A stretch of DNA of 64,000 nucleotides. It comes from Deltaproteobacteria bacterium (GTDB lineage: Bacteria > Desulfobacterota > Desulfomonilia > UBA1062). Positions 51,426 through 62,017 of this stretch are shown here, piece by piece. Position numbers and translations under genes: made by a program. Within the stretch, counting starts at the first letter, position 1. Each line of letters starts with the position of its first letter. The notes below the pieces were generated by a model. It saw nothing but the letters and a program-made list of their open reading frames with translations. It ran no database searches and had not been told where the DNA came from. The stretch is from contig JAKPPU010000067.1 of NCBI GenBank assembly GCA_029547185.1, positions 78,510 to 142,509 of the forward strand. The letters are read 5' to 3'.

Positions 51426-53396
51426 ATGAGATACACCATCGATGCTTTCCCGGGCATATCCGCATTACCATACCATCGGCTGAATTTTTCGGACTCGGCG
51501 GACAACAGCCGGAGGACCGGCCGCATGCCTCTTCTCATCATTTCGATGTGCCTGGTCTTCCTGGTCTGCTCGGGGTGCAGCGATTCGTCCGACCACGATC
51601 AGGCGACGATCGTGGTCAATTCCCTCGAGGATACAGAGCACCCGGCAAACGGCACCATGACGCTCAGGGCCGCACTCGAGGCCTCGAATCCGGGCGAGGT
51701 CATCACCTTCGATCCTTCCCTCAACGGCGGCACCATAGAGCTCGGTATCGTAGGGTCAAGCCATACGGTGCTCAAGGGCGAGGTGTATTCCGGCATGCAG
51801 TATCTGGGATACCAGGAACGGGATTACGGCAAATCAGCTCTCTATGCCCGGAAAAACGTGGTCATCGATGCCTCGGGCCTGCCGGACGGAATCACCATAA
51901 AATGGGGAGGTACGGGCGGGAACAGAGCCCGGGTTCTGGCCGTGTACGGCAATCTGACCATGAGGAACGTGACCGTCACCTCGGGTTACTCTCAGGCCGA
52001 GGCTACCGGCTCGACCGAGCAGCCGTACACCCTGGCCCGGGGAGGCGGCCTTGCCGTCTGGGGGACCGCTGCGCTCGACCACTGCACGATCAGCGGCAAT
52101 ACTGTTTCCGGAGACAGCGAGTCCAGCAGGGACCGGGGCACCTATGGCGGCGGCATCTATGCGAACGGCCTCGTCATGAGAGACTGCATCGTGAGCGGCA
52201 ATTCAGCCATCGGCTACGGGGCGGCAGGAGGCGGCATCTATTCGGTGGGCGGTTCGGACGGCACCGGAATCGACTCATCGCTGACAGCATGCACGGTCAG
52301 CGGAAACCGCGTCACCGGGCAGCACGCATACGGCGGGGGCATCTTCACCCTGGGAGGCGGACCGAACAATACCATGTACATGCGTCTCACGAACTGCACC
52401 ATCGCCACAAACCTGGTGGAGGACAACCCGGACATCAATCCCGCTCCAGGCCCGATGGTCCAGTACTACTACCGCGGCGGCGGCGTCTACGTGGGCGGAG
52501 GAAGCCTGTCCGTGGCGAGCTGTACGATTGCGGAGAACAGCGTGACAGGCAATGCCGCCACATTCAGCGGCAAACCCAATATGGGCGGCGGCGGAATCTG
52601 CGCCACCATAGGAAACGCCCACGTGGTGGAGTACATGTCCGTATGGCATTCGATCATTGCCGGCAACTCGGTGAACGGGTCCGGCAACGATCTGTACACC
52701 GGGTCCCTGCTCCACTTTTACAGCTACGGCTATAACCTCGTGGGCAGGATCGACTTCAGCCAGATCCTCGTGCCGGTGCCGGCCTGGGGCGACCTGAGCC
52801 GCAAGCACTGGCCGAAAACAGGCGATCATGAGGGCGTCGCGGCATCCGATGTCCTTTCCCTGGACAGCGCCGCCCGACATGCCTCGATCGTCTCGGCAGG
52901 GGCCGATGCGGGTCAGAGAGCAGTCCTCTGGTATCCTCCGTCCGGAGACGCAGTGGACCGGATCCCTGCCGGCAAGTACGAGGTCGAGTCCGTCCTGGCC
53001 GAATTCGACGGATACGATCAGGCCCCGTACGATTTCCTCAACATGGTCCTTGAAAAGCTGAGGACGGATGAGTGGCTCGGGAGCGATTTCGGACCCGGGT
53101 TCGGGGATATGTCCGGCGTTACCTGGCACCTCTCTCCAGCCACGTGGCCATCCGACCCTCTGAACGCGGAATGGATCGCATTCTGGAGGGATCTCGACAC
53201 CGCAATCGGCGATACGCTCGGCATGGTCACCCTGGGGGATGACTTCTGGGGCACCTTCGAAAGCGGACCGCTGAACGGCAGGATAACCATGAGGGTGATC
53301 AGGGGAAGACACAGGACGGGCCTCGCCGGCTCGGATCAGCTGGGCAATCCCCGTCCATCGAACCTGCAGGGCGACATCGGGGCGATCGAGAACTGA
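51426..53396 (+). CDS. Right-handed parallel beta-helix lipoprotein with CSLREA-like N-terminal motif
   Basis: MCLVFLVCSGCSDSS lipobox; IVVNSLEDTEHPANGTMTLRAALEASNPGEVITFDPSLNGGTIEL; repeated CTISGNTVSGD / CIVSGNSAIG / CTVSGNRVTG turns. Confidence 0.8.
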   Translation: MRYTIDAFPGISALPYHRLNFSDSADNSRRTGRMPLLIISMCLVFLVCSGCSDSSDHDQATIVVNSLEDTEHPANGTMTLRAALEASNPGEVITFDPSLNGGTIELGIVGSSHTVLKGEVYSGMQYLGYQERDYGKSALYARKNVVIDASGLPDGITIKWGGTGGNRARVLAVYGNLTMRNVTVTSGYSQAEATGSTEQPYTLARGGGLAVWGTAALDHCTISGNTVSGDSESSRDRGTYGGGIYANGLVMRDCIVSGNSAIGYGAAGGGIYSVGGSDGTGIDSSLTACTVSGNRVTGQHAYGGGIFTLGGGPNNTMYMRLTNCTIATNLVEDNPDINPAPGPMVQYYYRGGGVYVGGGSLSVASCTIAENSVTGNAATFSGKPNMGGGGICATIGNAHVVEYMSVWHSIIAGNSVNGSGNDLYTGSLLHFYSYGYNLVGRIDFSQILVPVPAWGDLSRKHWPKTGDHEGVAASDVLSLDSAARHASIVSAGADAGQRAVLWYPPSGDAVDRIPAGKYEVESVLAEFDGYDQAPYDFLNMVLEKLRTDEWLGSDFGPGFGDMSGVTWHLSPATWPSDPLNAEWIAFWRDLDTAIGDTLGMVTLGDDFWGTFESGPLNGRITMRVIRGRHRTGLAGSDQLGNPRPSNLQGDIGAIEN

Positions 53397-53629
53397 CGCA
53401 AAGCATACCAGGGCGTGCGCCGATTCAGGAAAGACGCCGAACCAGGCCCTCCGTCATTCCTGCCGGGATGTATTCTCTCACGAAGGGGAAGCGGGCGTGA
53501 CAACCTGCACGCACGTCTCAATGCAGCTCCGACCGTTATTGACAATGAAGTTTTTAAAGCTATAATTGCCGGTATCATTCTGCAGTAAGACGTTTTTATC
53601 CTTATGAGATGAAAGGGGGATTCTACCTT

Positions 53630-54847
53630 ATGAATACCAATCCGCCCAAGGGCACGGACAGCGCGCTCTTCACTCCGATCGTGATCAACGGCCTCGAAAT
53701 CAAAAACCGCATCGTCAAGGCGCCGACCATGGAGAGCATGGCCACCGAAGAAGGCGCGCCCACCGACCGCCTCGTGAAGCACTATACGAGGGCAGCAAAG
53801 GGCGGAAGCGGGCTCCTCATGATGGGCCTGTGCTCCGTCAGCAGGGAAGGAAGGGCCTATCCCCGTGAGAGCGGGATATACGAAGACGCCCTGGTGCCGC
53901 AGTGGAAGGGCTTCACCGACTCCGTGCACGAGGCAGGCGGCAGGATCGTGATGCAGATCACCCACGGCGGCAGGCAGATGGACCCCGACCTCATCAGGGG
54001 CAGGAAGGCCAAATCGGCGTCGTCGATGCCCAATCTCTTCTACCTGTACCGGTCGCAGAGGCTGACGGACAGGGAGATTATCGGGATCATCAAGGAGTTC
54101 GGCGATGCCGCGGCCAGGGTCAAGGCGGCGGGGTTCGATGCGGTGCAGATCCACGCCTCGGGTGGATACCTCCTGGCGGGCTTCCTCTCCCCGCTGACAA
54201 ACCTGAGGAACGACTCCTGGGGCGGAGACGAGAAACGGCGGTTCCACATCTTCGAAGAGATCTACCGGGAGGTCAGGCAGTCGGTGGGCAGTGACTATCC
54301 GGTCTTCGCGAAGCTGCACCTCGGCGATTTCCTCGTCATGGGACATCCCTTCCCTGCAAACTATGCGGCAGCGCTTCGGATGCAGGATCTCGGCGTCGAT
54401 GCCCTCGAGTTCGCCATCGGCATCATGGAGACCTGCACGATGACCTTCTCGAAGGGCGAGATGCCCGTCGACGTCATCGACGATCACGTTGGCCCTCTCC
54501 TCAAGAATTACTGGAAGGCGGTCGGCCTCTTCTACAAGCCTTTCTCCCGGGTGAAGAAGCCCTACTTCCGGACCGCAGCCCTGGAGCTCAAGAGGCGCGG
54601 GCTCACCATACCGCTCCTCCTTGCGGGCGGCATCCGCAGGTTCGACGATGCAGAGTCCGCAGTCCGGAGCGGGACAGCGGACCTCATCGGCATGTCGAGA
54701 CCGATCATCCGGGAGCCGAACCTGCCCAGGCGCTGGATGAACGGGGACAGGAGAGAATCCTCGTGCGTATCGTGCAACAGGTGCCTCTTCGACCTGATCA
54801 ATGCCAATCCCATACGGTGTCACTATACAAAAGACTCTTCAAGCTAG
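53630..54847 (+). CDS. NADH:flavin oxidoreductase (Old Yellow Enzyme family)
   Basis: LFTPIVINGLEIKNRIVKAPTMESMATEEGAPTDRLVKHY, FDAVQIHASGGYLLAGFLSPLTNLRNDSWGG. Confidence 0.93.
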   Translation: MNTNPPKGTDSALFTPIVINGLEIKNRIVKAPTMESMATEEGAPTDRLVKHYTRAAKGGSGLLMMGLCSVSREGRAYPRESGIYEDALVPQWKGFTDSVHEAGGRIVMQITHGGRQMDPDLIRGRKAKSASSMPNLFYLYRSQRLTDREIIGIIKEFGDAAARVKAAGFDAVQIHASGGYLLAGFLSPLTNLRNDSWGGDEKRRFHIFEEIYREVRQSVGSDYPVFAKLHLGDFLVMGHPFPANYAAALRMQDLGVDALEFAIGIMETCTMTFSKGEMPVDVIDDHVGPLLKNYWKAVGLFYKPFSRVKKPYFRTAALELKRRGLTIPLLLAGGIRRFDDAESAVRSGTADLIGMSRPIIREPNLPRRWMNGDRRESSCVSCNRCLFDLINANPIRCHYTKDSSS

Positions 54848-54993
54848 GAAAGCTGCCGTTCCTGCAGGAATGAACTTTCCCATGGAGACAGCAGTCCGGG
54901 TATCCGTCCCAGGGGTGCGGCCTTCGTCCATTTGTAAGATCGGGTGCCACCCGTTACCATCTATGTATACAATCCACATATGAGGGGTCTTGT

Positions 54994-55446
54994 ATGGACA
55001 GAGTAGAAGGGGTTTCGAAGTTCGAGCGTCTCTTCAGGCTCTCTTCAGGACTGGATGTGGACAAGAGCGATCTGAAGCGCCTCAACGACTTCATCAACGA
55101 GAAGATCCGCGACCTGCTCCTCATTGCCCAGGATACGGCAAAGGCCAATGACCGGGATATCATCTATCCCTGGGACCTTCCCCTCACCAAGGGGATCGAG
55201 GAATGCATCAGCCGCTATGTGAAATTCAACGAACAGCTTGGCTTGAACCCGATCCTCGACAGCCTGACCAATGCGCCCATGCTCGACGCGCAGTACGGCA
55301 TTTCATTCGAGGAGGATCTGTCGAACGTCGCAGGGGCGATCATCGTCAGCCTCGCCGACGTCTTCAAGGCGATCGATCCCGAGTTGAAGAATCCGCAGAC
55401 CGAAGACTGGGACAGGGTATTGCGCCTGTACAGCATCCTCATGTGA
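54994..55446 (+). CDS. DUF1931 family histone-fold protein
   Basis: MDRVEGVSKFERLFRLSSGLDVDKSDLKRLNDFINEKIRDLLLIAQDTAKANDRDIIYPWDLPLTKGIEECIS..., two histone-fold-like halves in 150 aa. Confidence 0.8.
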   Translation: MDRVEGVSKFERLFRLSSGLDVDKSDLKRLNDFINEKIRDLLLIAQDTAKANDRDIIYPWDLPLTKGIEECISRYVKFNEQLGLNPILDSLTNAPMLDAQYGISFEEDLSNVAGAIIVSLADVFKAIDPELKNPQTEDWDRVLRLYSILM

Positions 55447-55595
55447 GCCGTCCGGATTTCTGACACGGCCGCTGAACGATCCATTGATACAGACAGAAAA
55501 TGTCTCTGATAGCGGCGCAGCTCTCTTTGTCTTGTCCGGCTGAAGAGACAGGTATATGTAGGTGGTAACTGCCTGTTAATGAAGGAGGTGCATGA

Positions 55596-55793
55596 ATGAG
55601 CCGGGAGTCTGCCAGTGCAAGGGACAGGAAGATGGCGCAGGTATGTATGCAGTGTGCGGTCTGCAGCCGGGCCAGGGCAAACCAGGAAGGCTTCGCCAAC
55701 TGGTTCGTGAGAAAGATCGAGGGCGGACTCTGCCCGTTCTGCAAGGCCTACGAGCGCGTCTACGGAAGGAAGGCCCACGAGCCGATGCCTTGA
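55596..55793 (+). CDS. Small putative zinc-ribbon protein
   Basis: 65 aa; CMQCAVC and CPFC cysteine pairs; preceded by GGAGGTG. Confidence 0.5.
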   Translation: MSRESASARDRKMAQVCMQCAVCSRARANQEGFANWFVRKIEGGLCPFCKAYERVYGRKAHEPMP

Positions 55794-55898
55794 AAAAACC
55801 AAGGGCTGTAAGGCCATCCGTTCATGATGATCATCTTTTCATGAATATGGACTTTCTCGAAGACCGACCCCCATGGGGAATCTCCGCGTCTCGATCCG

Positions 55899-56640
55899 TC
55901 AGGCATTCTTTCCGAAGGGGATCCCCAGCTTGCGCATCCGGTGCCTCAGGGTGTTCGGCTTGATCCTGAGCAGGGCTGCTGCGCCGCCGGGACCCTGCAC
56001 TCTCCCCCCTGCCCTCATGAGCGTTGCCTGAATGTGTTCTCTCATGGCATCGTCCAGGGAGCGCTCGTCTCCGGCTTCTCTTATGAATTGAATTCTCGAT
56101 GAGTACCCCTGGGTCTGCTGGCCCGGCAGAAAATCTTCGAACTCGAACGGCTCCTTCGGATCAAGGGCGCGTCTCCTGATCAGGGCGCGTTCCACGATAT
56201 TCTCCAACTCACGGACGTTCCCAGGCCAGTCATAGGACATGAACTGCTCCATGGTTCCGGGGTGAATCATTGGAATTCTGCCGAAATTCATTTCCTGCGA
56301 CTTTTTCACGATGAAATGGTGAACCAGTTCCGGGATGTCGGATCTCCGTTCCCTCAGCGGCGGTATCACGATGGGGAACACGCTCAGCCGGAATCAGAGA
56401 TCGTCCCTGAAAGACCCCTGGCGCACCAGTTCCTCGAGGTTCCTGTGCGTGGCGACAATGACCCGCACGTCCACCTTTATCGGCTTCGTCCCTCCCACGC
56501 GCTCGATCTCCTTTTCCTGGAGCACCCGGAGAAGAGTAGCTTGTGCATTTGCAGGCAGGTCTCCGATTTCGTCGAGAAAGATCGTGCCGCCGTGGGCAAG
56601 CTCGAAGCGCCCATATTTCCTGGACAGGGCACCGGCATCC
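55899..56640 (-). pseudogene. Truncated sigma-54-dependent response regulator / activator, in-frame stop
   Basis: Minus-strand reading: [108 protein letters not shown]...WPGNVRELENIVERAL...; TGA at 56396-56394; Walker A and GAFTGA portion missing upstream. Confidence 0.8.
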
Positions 56641-56998
56641 AGCTCTTCGCCGGAATATTCGGCATCGCTTCCGTCCTCTTGGGCCTCTCCCTCACCATAC
56701 TCATCTTCTGGGCCGTCATCTCAGGGTGATACACCGGCTATCGGAAGACTCTCGTGCAGCAGTGCTCCACGAGAGGATCAGGCGGGGTGACGAGAAGGGT
56801 TTTGACGCTCTCGCCGATGGGCCCGGCAAGCGCCCCGCTCACCTGTCTCGGGGTCAGCTTCCTCCCGGGCCTGCACAGCTGTCTCTGCGAGGGAGGGGAT
56901 GGTGCGGGGAAGAGCATTCTACGCTGATAAAAACAAGAACTTACCCGGTCTCCGCTACCTCTGAAGGTGAGCGATGCCGGGTACGCTCAAGGTTGTCT

Positions 56999-57433
56999 TC
57001 AATAGGGTATATCGTCGAACGCGGGAGAACCGGGGACATTCTCGCCCGGATTGAGCCCCTCCTCGTCGGATAAATCCTGGAGCCGGGTCCCCAGCGGATC
57101 CATGGGCGAGAGAATCTGCATCTGGTTTGCAACGATCTCGGTCGTGTAGCGCTTGTTCCCGTCGCGATCATCCCACTGGCGGGTCTGGAGACGGCCTTCC
57201 ACGTAGACCTGCCTGCCCTTCGAGAGCAGCTTGGCGCAGTTCTCCGCAAGCTTGTCCCAGGTCACCACGCGATGCCATTCCGTGCGCTCCTGCTTCTCGC
57301 CGTTCTGATCCGACCATACCTCGCTCGTTGCCATGGTGAAGTTCGTGACCGCCTTCCCATTGGGAGTGAATCTCATCTCCGGGTCCTTGCCGAGGCGCCC
57401 GATGAGAATCACCTTGTTAACAAATCCTGCCAT
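56999..57433 (-). CDS. ssb: Single-stranded DNA-binding protein
   Basis: [38 protein letters not shown]...; acidic tail ...FDDIPY. Confidence 0.95.
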   Translation of the reverse strand: MAGFVNKVILIGRLGKDPEMRFTPNGKAVTNFTMATSEVWSDQNGEKQERTEWHRVVTWDKLAENCAKLLSKGRQVYVEGRLQTRQWDDRDGNKRYTTEIVANQMQILSPMDPLGTRLQDLSDEEGLNPGENVPGSPAFDDIPY

Positions 57434-57810
57434 AGTGCTTAACTCCTTTGTAGCTCTTACGCTCTGCTCGAAGAGGCTGTTTCTCGAAAGTCTTTTTGCT
57501 TACGTGCAGCGTAGAATGCCGCCCCCATGGTCTTTCCTCTTCTGGTGGGCATGCTATATGATATAAATTCATTATGCAATACCTGTTTCACGCCTTGAAA
57601 CCGGGCCGGATCCCCGTCTCCGAGGGCGATCCCGACACCTTTTGCCTTGTGTAAACGTCTCCCTTACGCTATACCAACCTCGTCATGAACACCTCGGAAA
57701 ACCTCGTACCAGCCTGTATGCGAACCGACAGCTTCGAGCACCAGGACTTTGTCCCGGGCAGGCCGGCCCGGGAACCCCTGCCACGAGACGTCATGGATCG
57801 GAGAGCTTAA

Positions 57811-59718
57811 GTGTCGAGAGATCTGATTCTCGATGGCTTGAACCCGCAGCAGAAGCGCGCTGTCAAGCACACGAAGGGTCCGCTCCTCGTCTTTGCGGGC
57901 GCGGGCTCGGGCAAGACGAGGGTCATCGTCCACCGGGTGGCCAACCTCATCATTCGAGGCGTATCCCCTAAGGAGATCCTGTGCCTGACCTTCACCAACA
58001 AGGCTGCAGGAGAGATGAAGGACCGGCTTCGTGCCATCCTCGGGGAGGAGGCCCCGGTGTGGGCGGGCACGTTCCACGCCTTCGGAGCATGGTTTCTCAG
58101 GCAGGAGGCTTCCCGCATCGGCTATCCGTCCTCGTTCGCGATCTACGACGAGGCCGACCAGCGCTCTCTCATCTCGAAGTGCCTCAAAGAGCTGGACATA
58201 AAACCCGGCCGGGGCATGAGCGGGGCGCTTGCCTGGCTCGCGAACTTTGCCCGGGACACCATGCAGGACTTAAACGAGATCGCATGCGGCCTGCCCTTCG
58301 ACCCCTACCCTGTCCTTGCCCTCTACGAGAAGAGAAAGAGAGAGAGCCACGCCTTCGACTTCGCCGACCTCATCTTCGCACCGCTGACCATGCTCTCCTC
58401 CGATGAGGATCTGCGGGACGCATACCGCAGCCGGTTCCCCTACCTCCTCGTGGACGAGTACCAGGACACGAACCCGGCCCAATATCTCCTCCTCATGAGC
58501 CTCGCCGGGGACGGGGGAAACCTCTGCGTGGTGGGCGACGACGATCAGGCCATCTACGGCTGGCGGGGCGCGGACGTGGGCAACATCCTCAAGTTCAGAG
58601 ACGACTTCCCCCGTGCGCAGGTGGTCGTCCTCGAGCAGAACTACCGCTCGACAGGGGCCATCCTGGAGGCGGCCTCTTCTCTCATCTGCCACAACAGGCA
58701 CCGGGTGCCCAAGGACCTGAAGTCGGTCAGAGGAAGGGGCAAGGAGGTCGCGGTGAGGGAGTTCACGGATGACGCGATGGAGGCGGCAGGCATCGCCCAG
58801 GCCATCGAGAAGCTTATCGCTTCCGGGGCGAGCCCGGACTCCATCGGCGTGCTCTACCGGGTCAACTCCCTCTCCCGGGTCATCGAAGAGGCCTTTGCGC
58901 AGTGGAGGATCCCTTACACGGTCTACCGCGGCACAAGGTTCTATGAGAACCGGGAGATCAAGGACCTGCTCGCATACTTGCGGATCCTCGTGAACCCCCG
59001 CGACGAGGAGGCCCTAGCGAGGGTCATCAACGTGCCCCACCGGGGCGTGGGGGAAAAGACCATCGACATCCTGAGGCAGTACGCCCGTGACAGACGCATA
59101 CCCATCGCCTATGCCGTGGGCGAGGCCGTGATTGACAGGGTGGTCTCTGGCGCCCAGCTCAAAGGCCTCGAGGAGTTCCACAGGATCTACGCCGAGATCG
59201 TCTGCCGCGCAGGAATGAACGACATAGCCTCGATCCTGGGCGGCATCCTCGAGGTCACCGGGTACGAAGAGGCGCTCAAGACAGAGCCGGATGGAGAGGA
59301 CCGCGTCAACAACATCCGGGAGCTTATCGCCAGCACGGTGGATGTGAGGGACATAGGCAGGTATCTTGAGGAGAAGTCCCTCATGAGCCGGCTCGACAAA
59401 GATGCCGGCGAGGAGCGGGTCTCGATCATGACGCTCCACATGTCCAAGGGCCTCGAGTTCAACTACGTGTTCATCCCGGGCCTCGAGGAGGGGATCCTCC
59501 CCCACAGCAGGTCCATGGATACCGACCGCGGGATCGAAGAGGAGCGCAGGCTCCTCTATGTGGGCATCACCCGCGCGAAGAAGGAGGTGAGCCTCTCCTG
59601 GTCGAAGTATCGCACGATCTACGGCAGGGAGGAGTTCCAGACCCCCTCGACGTTCCTCCCGGAGATCCTCCAAGAAGATGCTCCTGCCGTCACCGAGCTC
59701 TGCGCTGAAAATTCATGA
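57811..59718 (+). CDS. UvrD/Rep/PcrA-family ATP-dependent DNA helicase
   Basis: LNPQQKRAVKHTKGPLLVFAGAGSGKTRVIVHRVANLI, LLVDEYQDTNPAQY, GDDDQAIYGWRGA, VSIMTLHMSKGLEFNYVF. Confidence 0.95.
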   Translation: MSRDLILDGLNPQQKRAVKHTKGPLLVFAGAGSGKTRVIVHRVANLIIRGVSPKEILCLTFTNKAAGEMKDRLRAILGEEAPVWAGTFHAFGAWFLRQEASRIGYPSSFAIYDEADQRSLISKCLKELDIKPGRGMSGALAWLANFARDTMQDLNEIACGLPFDPYPVLALYEKRKRESHAFDFADLIFAPLTMLSSDEDLRDAYRSRFPYLLVDEYQDTNPAQYLLLMSLAGDGGNLCVVGDDDQAIYGWRGADVGNILKFRDDFPRAQVVVLEQNYRSTGAILEAASSLICHNRHRVPKDLKSVRGRGKEVAVREFTDDAMEAAGIAQAIEKLIASGASPDSIGVLYRVNSLSRVIEEAFAQWRIPYTVYRGTRFYENREIKDLLAYLRILVNPRDEEALARVINVPHRGVGEKTIDILRQYARDRRIPIAYAVGEAVIDRVVSGAQLKGLEEFHRIYAEIVCRAGMNDIASILGGILEVTGYEEALKTEPDGEDRVNNIRELIASTVDVRDIGRYLEEKSLMSRLDKDAGEERVSIMTLHMSKGLEFNYVFIPGLEEGILPHSRSMDTDRGIEEERRLLYVGITRAKKEVSLSWSKYRTIYGREEFQTPSTFLPEILQEDAPAVTELCAENS

Positions 59719-59882
59719 GTGCATAAAACGTATAAGCTGAGAGCTGGTCTTACAAGGGATCACATTAAGACATGGCGTCATCGTACAGTCTTGGTATGAT
59801 TTCTCCCAGGAACATACACTCTTCACAGGCGAAGAGCCTATTATGATCCTGGTGGGAGAGATATATGTACTCGGACTGTCTC

Positions 59883-61547
59883 TCAGCTATGGCAGTTTTC
59901 AAGTATCCTGCGGACGACCTTTCTCAATTCGCCTGTCCCAGTGGGCTTCAGGACCAGTTCTTTAATGCCGGAAGATTTCGCTTCCTGTCTACTGATGACA
60001 TCGTTGTACCCGGTACACAGGATGATGGGGACCCCAGGTCGTACATCCTGGAGCTTACTCGAAAGCTCCAAGCCAGTCATTCCCGGCATAGTCAGGTCTG
60101 TGATGACGAGATCGAATTCATCCGACTTCTCATTGAAAACTATAAGTGCTTCCATACCATTCTTGAGAGCTGTCACCCGGTAACCGGACTGCCTCAACGT
60201 CCGCTGAAGACTCGAAAGGATGAATTCTTCATCATCGACAAGGAGAATCCTTTCTTTGCCTTGGATTGATGGGACATTGTCATCATCGGAAGATTGAACC
60301 TGATACTCTGCATCGCTCATGGGCAGGTACACCGTGAAGAGAGATCCCTTTCCTTCCTCGCTTTCCACCGTGATGGTTCCCCCATGGCTTTTTATGATTC
60401 CATATACAACCGAGAGACCAAGACCAGTACCTTTCCCCACATCTTTGGTAGTAAAGAACGGCTCGAAGATATGATCCTTCACCGAAGGTTTCATCCCATG
60501 ACCGGTATCCTTCACTGTAAGCCCAAGGTAATCCCCTGCCTTTATCCCCTGGGTAACGTTTTTGGAATCGACAGAGGCATTCGTGAGCCCTATCTCTATT
60601 GTGCCTTTCTTTGAATCCAAAGCATCGGCAGCGTTCTGGCAGAGGTTAATGATCACCTGTTGGATCTGTATAGGATCTCCTATGATCGTATCAGACTTTA
60701 CGTCGATATTTTGATGTATTTGGATTGTGCTCGGAATTGTGGACGTGAGGAAATTAACGGTCTCTTCCAACAGCGGCTTGACCTGAATGTTCTTGAGAGT
60801 CCGTTCGCTTCGCCTGCTGAAGGAGAGAATCTTCTTCACGAGATCCCTCTGACGGTATGCTACCTTCAGGGTCTGGTCCAGTATTCCATGGCGGATAGAA
60901 TCAATCGGCTCTTCGGCAAGGAGCTCTTCGGTATTGATGATAGGAGAGAGAATATTGTTCAGATCGTGGGCAATGCCTCCAGCGAACCTGTCAATGGCAT
61001 CGATCCTCTGAGCCTGGGCGAGTTCTGTTTCAACCTCGAGCTTCTCTCTTTCCGCGTTTTCTCTCTCAAGTATCTCTTGCCTGAGCCTTTGGTTCTTCTC
61101 TTCCAGGTCGATAGCATGCTCGGTCATCAGATTCACGACACTGAGACGATTCCTTTTGTAAAGTAAGGCAATGACGCTCATCAATATGCCCATACAAATG
61201 AACATGAGCAGGCTGATAATATCCATGGCCAAGCCGATTTGCATTCCGACTGGAGGGAAAGTCCAGTAGGCTGAAATACATGCTGCAAGGGCAGTGGCGA
61301 GAAGCCCCGCACCGAACCCCCATAACAACGAAGAGATCATAACTATTGGGAAAAAAGTAGCGAAAGGGGGCATATCTCCACCAATGAAATGCATCAGCGA
61401 TTGGCGTAACAAATAAGCGGCTACAATCGAGATAACAACCATGGCATAGCGCATAAACCAGTTAGAAAAGAATGCCATATTCTTAGTATCTCTGTTGCTT
61501 GCATCTTTCGGAGTTTCGCTCGAGAAGGTTATTGATTTCACAGGCAT
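59883..61547 (-). CDS. Hybrid sensor histidine kinase / response regulator with N-terminal membrane region
   Basis: N-terminal TM helices (DUF4118-like); FAGGIAHDLNNILSPI H-box; NLCQNAADAL; GTGLGLSVVYGI; C-terminal receiver ILLVDDEEFILSSL..DLVITDLTMPGM. Confidence 0.92.
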   Translation of the reverse strand: MPVKSITFSSETPKDASNRDTKNMAFFSNWFMRYAMVVISIVAAYLLRQSLMHFIGGDMPPFATFFPIVMISSLLWGFGAGLLATALAACISAYWTFPPVGMQIGLAMDIISLLMFICMGILMSVIALLYKRNRLSVVNLMTEHAIDLEEKNQRLRQEILERENAEREKLEVETELAQAQRIDAIDRFAGGIAHDLNNILSPIINTEELLAEEPIDSIRHGILDQTLKVAYRQRDLVKKILSFSRRSERTLKNIQVKPLLEETVNFLTSTIPSTIQIHQNIDVKSDTIIGDPIQIQQVIINLCQNAADALDSKKGTIEIGLTNASVDSKNVTQGIKAGDYLGLTVKDTGHGMKPSVKDHIFEPFFTTKDVGKGTGLGLSVVYGIIKSHGGTITVESEEGKGSLFTVYLPMSDAEYQVQSSDDDNVPSIQGKERILLVDDEEFILSSLQRTLRQSGYRVTALKNGMEALIVFNEKSDEFDLVITDLTMPGMTGLELSSKLQDVRPGVPIILCTGYNDVISRQEAKSSGIKELVLKPTGTGELRKVVRRILENCHS

Positions 61548-62017
61548 ACTGAAACGTAGCTCCTTTAATTTAGTATATTTCTATAACCTTAATAAATATC
61601 CTGTCCTATCGAAAAACAGAGATACAGGCCCGTGGAGAGAAGCATCAAGGTGTAAACAATAAACTAATTATATTAAATTATATCATAATCTATAGATGAG
61701 CGATAATGGAAAAACGATTCAGGAAACAGCGTCTGAAGATATCTGCACAAGAAACCCTGTCTATGAAAATCAACCTGTTGGCACATTTTCTCTATAACGC
61801 TATCTCTCCTATGAGGAATGTGAAGAGGGTCTACCATCAGACCTTACTGAAGTCATTAGGGTTAAATCACCCCGCAGCCTGCCGTGGGATAATTCATTAA
61901 CGTCGACTGCAGAGCATTTCAATCAAAGCTTCGGGCTACAACCCGTTACAGGCGAATGATCTTATCTTGAAATCCCCTTATGCTGATACCGGCTCTCATC
62001 ATTGCTGTTCGAAGCAA

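Noticed and set aside
52080-52700. Apparent DNA repeats (SGNxVxG coding)
   Set aside because: Protein-level beta-helix periodicity, not DNA-level tandem repeats or CRISPR.
51548-52735. 395-aa plus-strand ORF in an alternate frame
   Set aside because: Overlaps the beta-helix lipoprotein; Arg/His-rich shadow translation.
53336-54823. 495-aa minus-strand ORF
   Set aside because: Antisense to the Old Yellow Enzyme gene.
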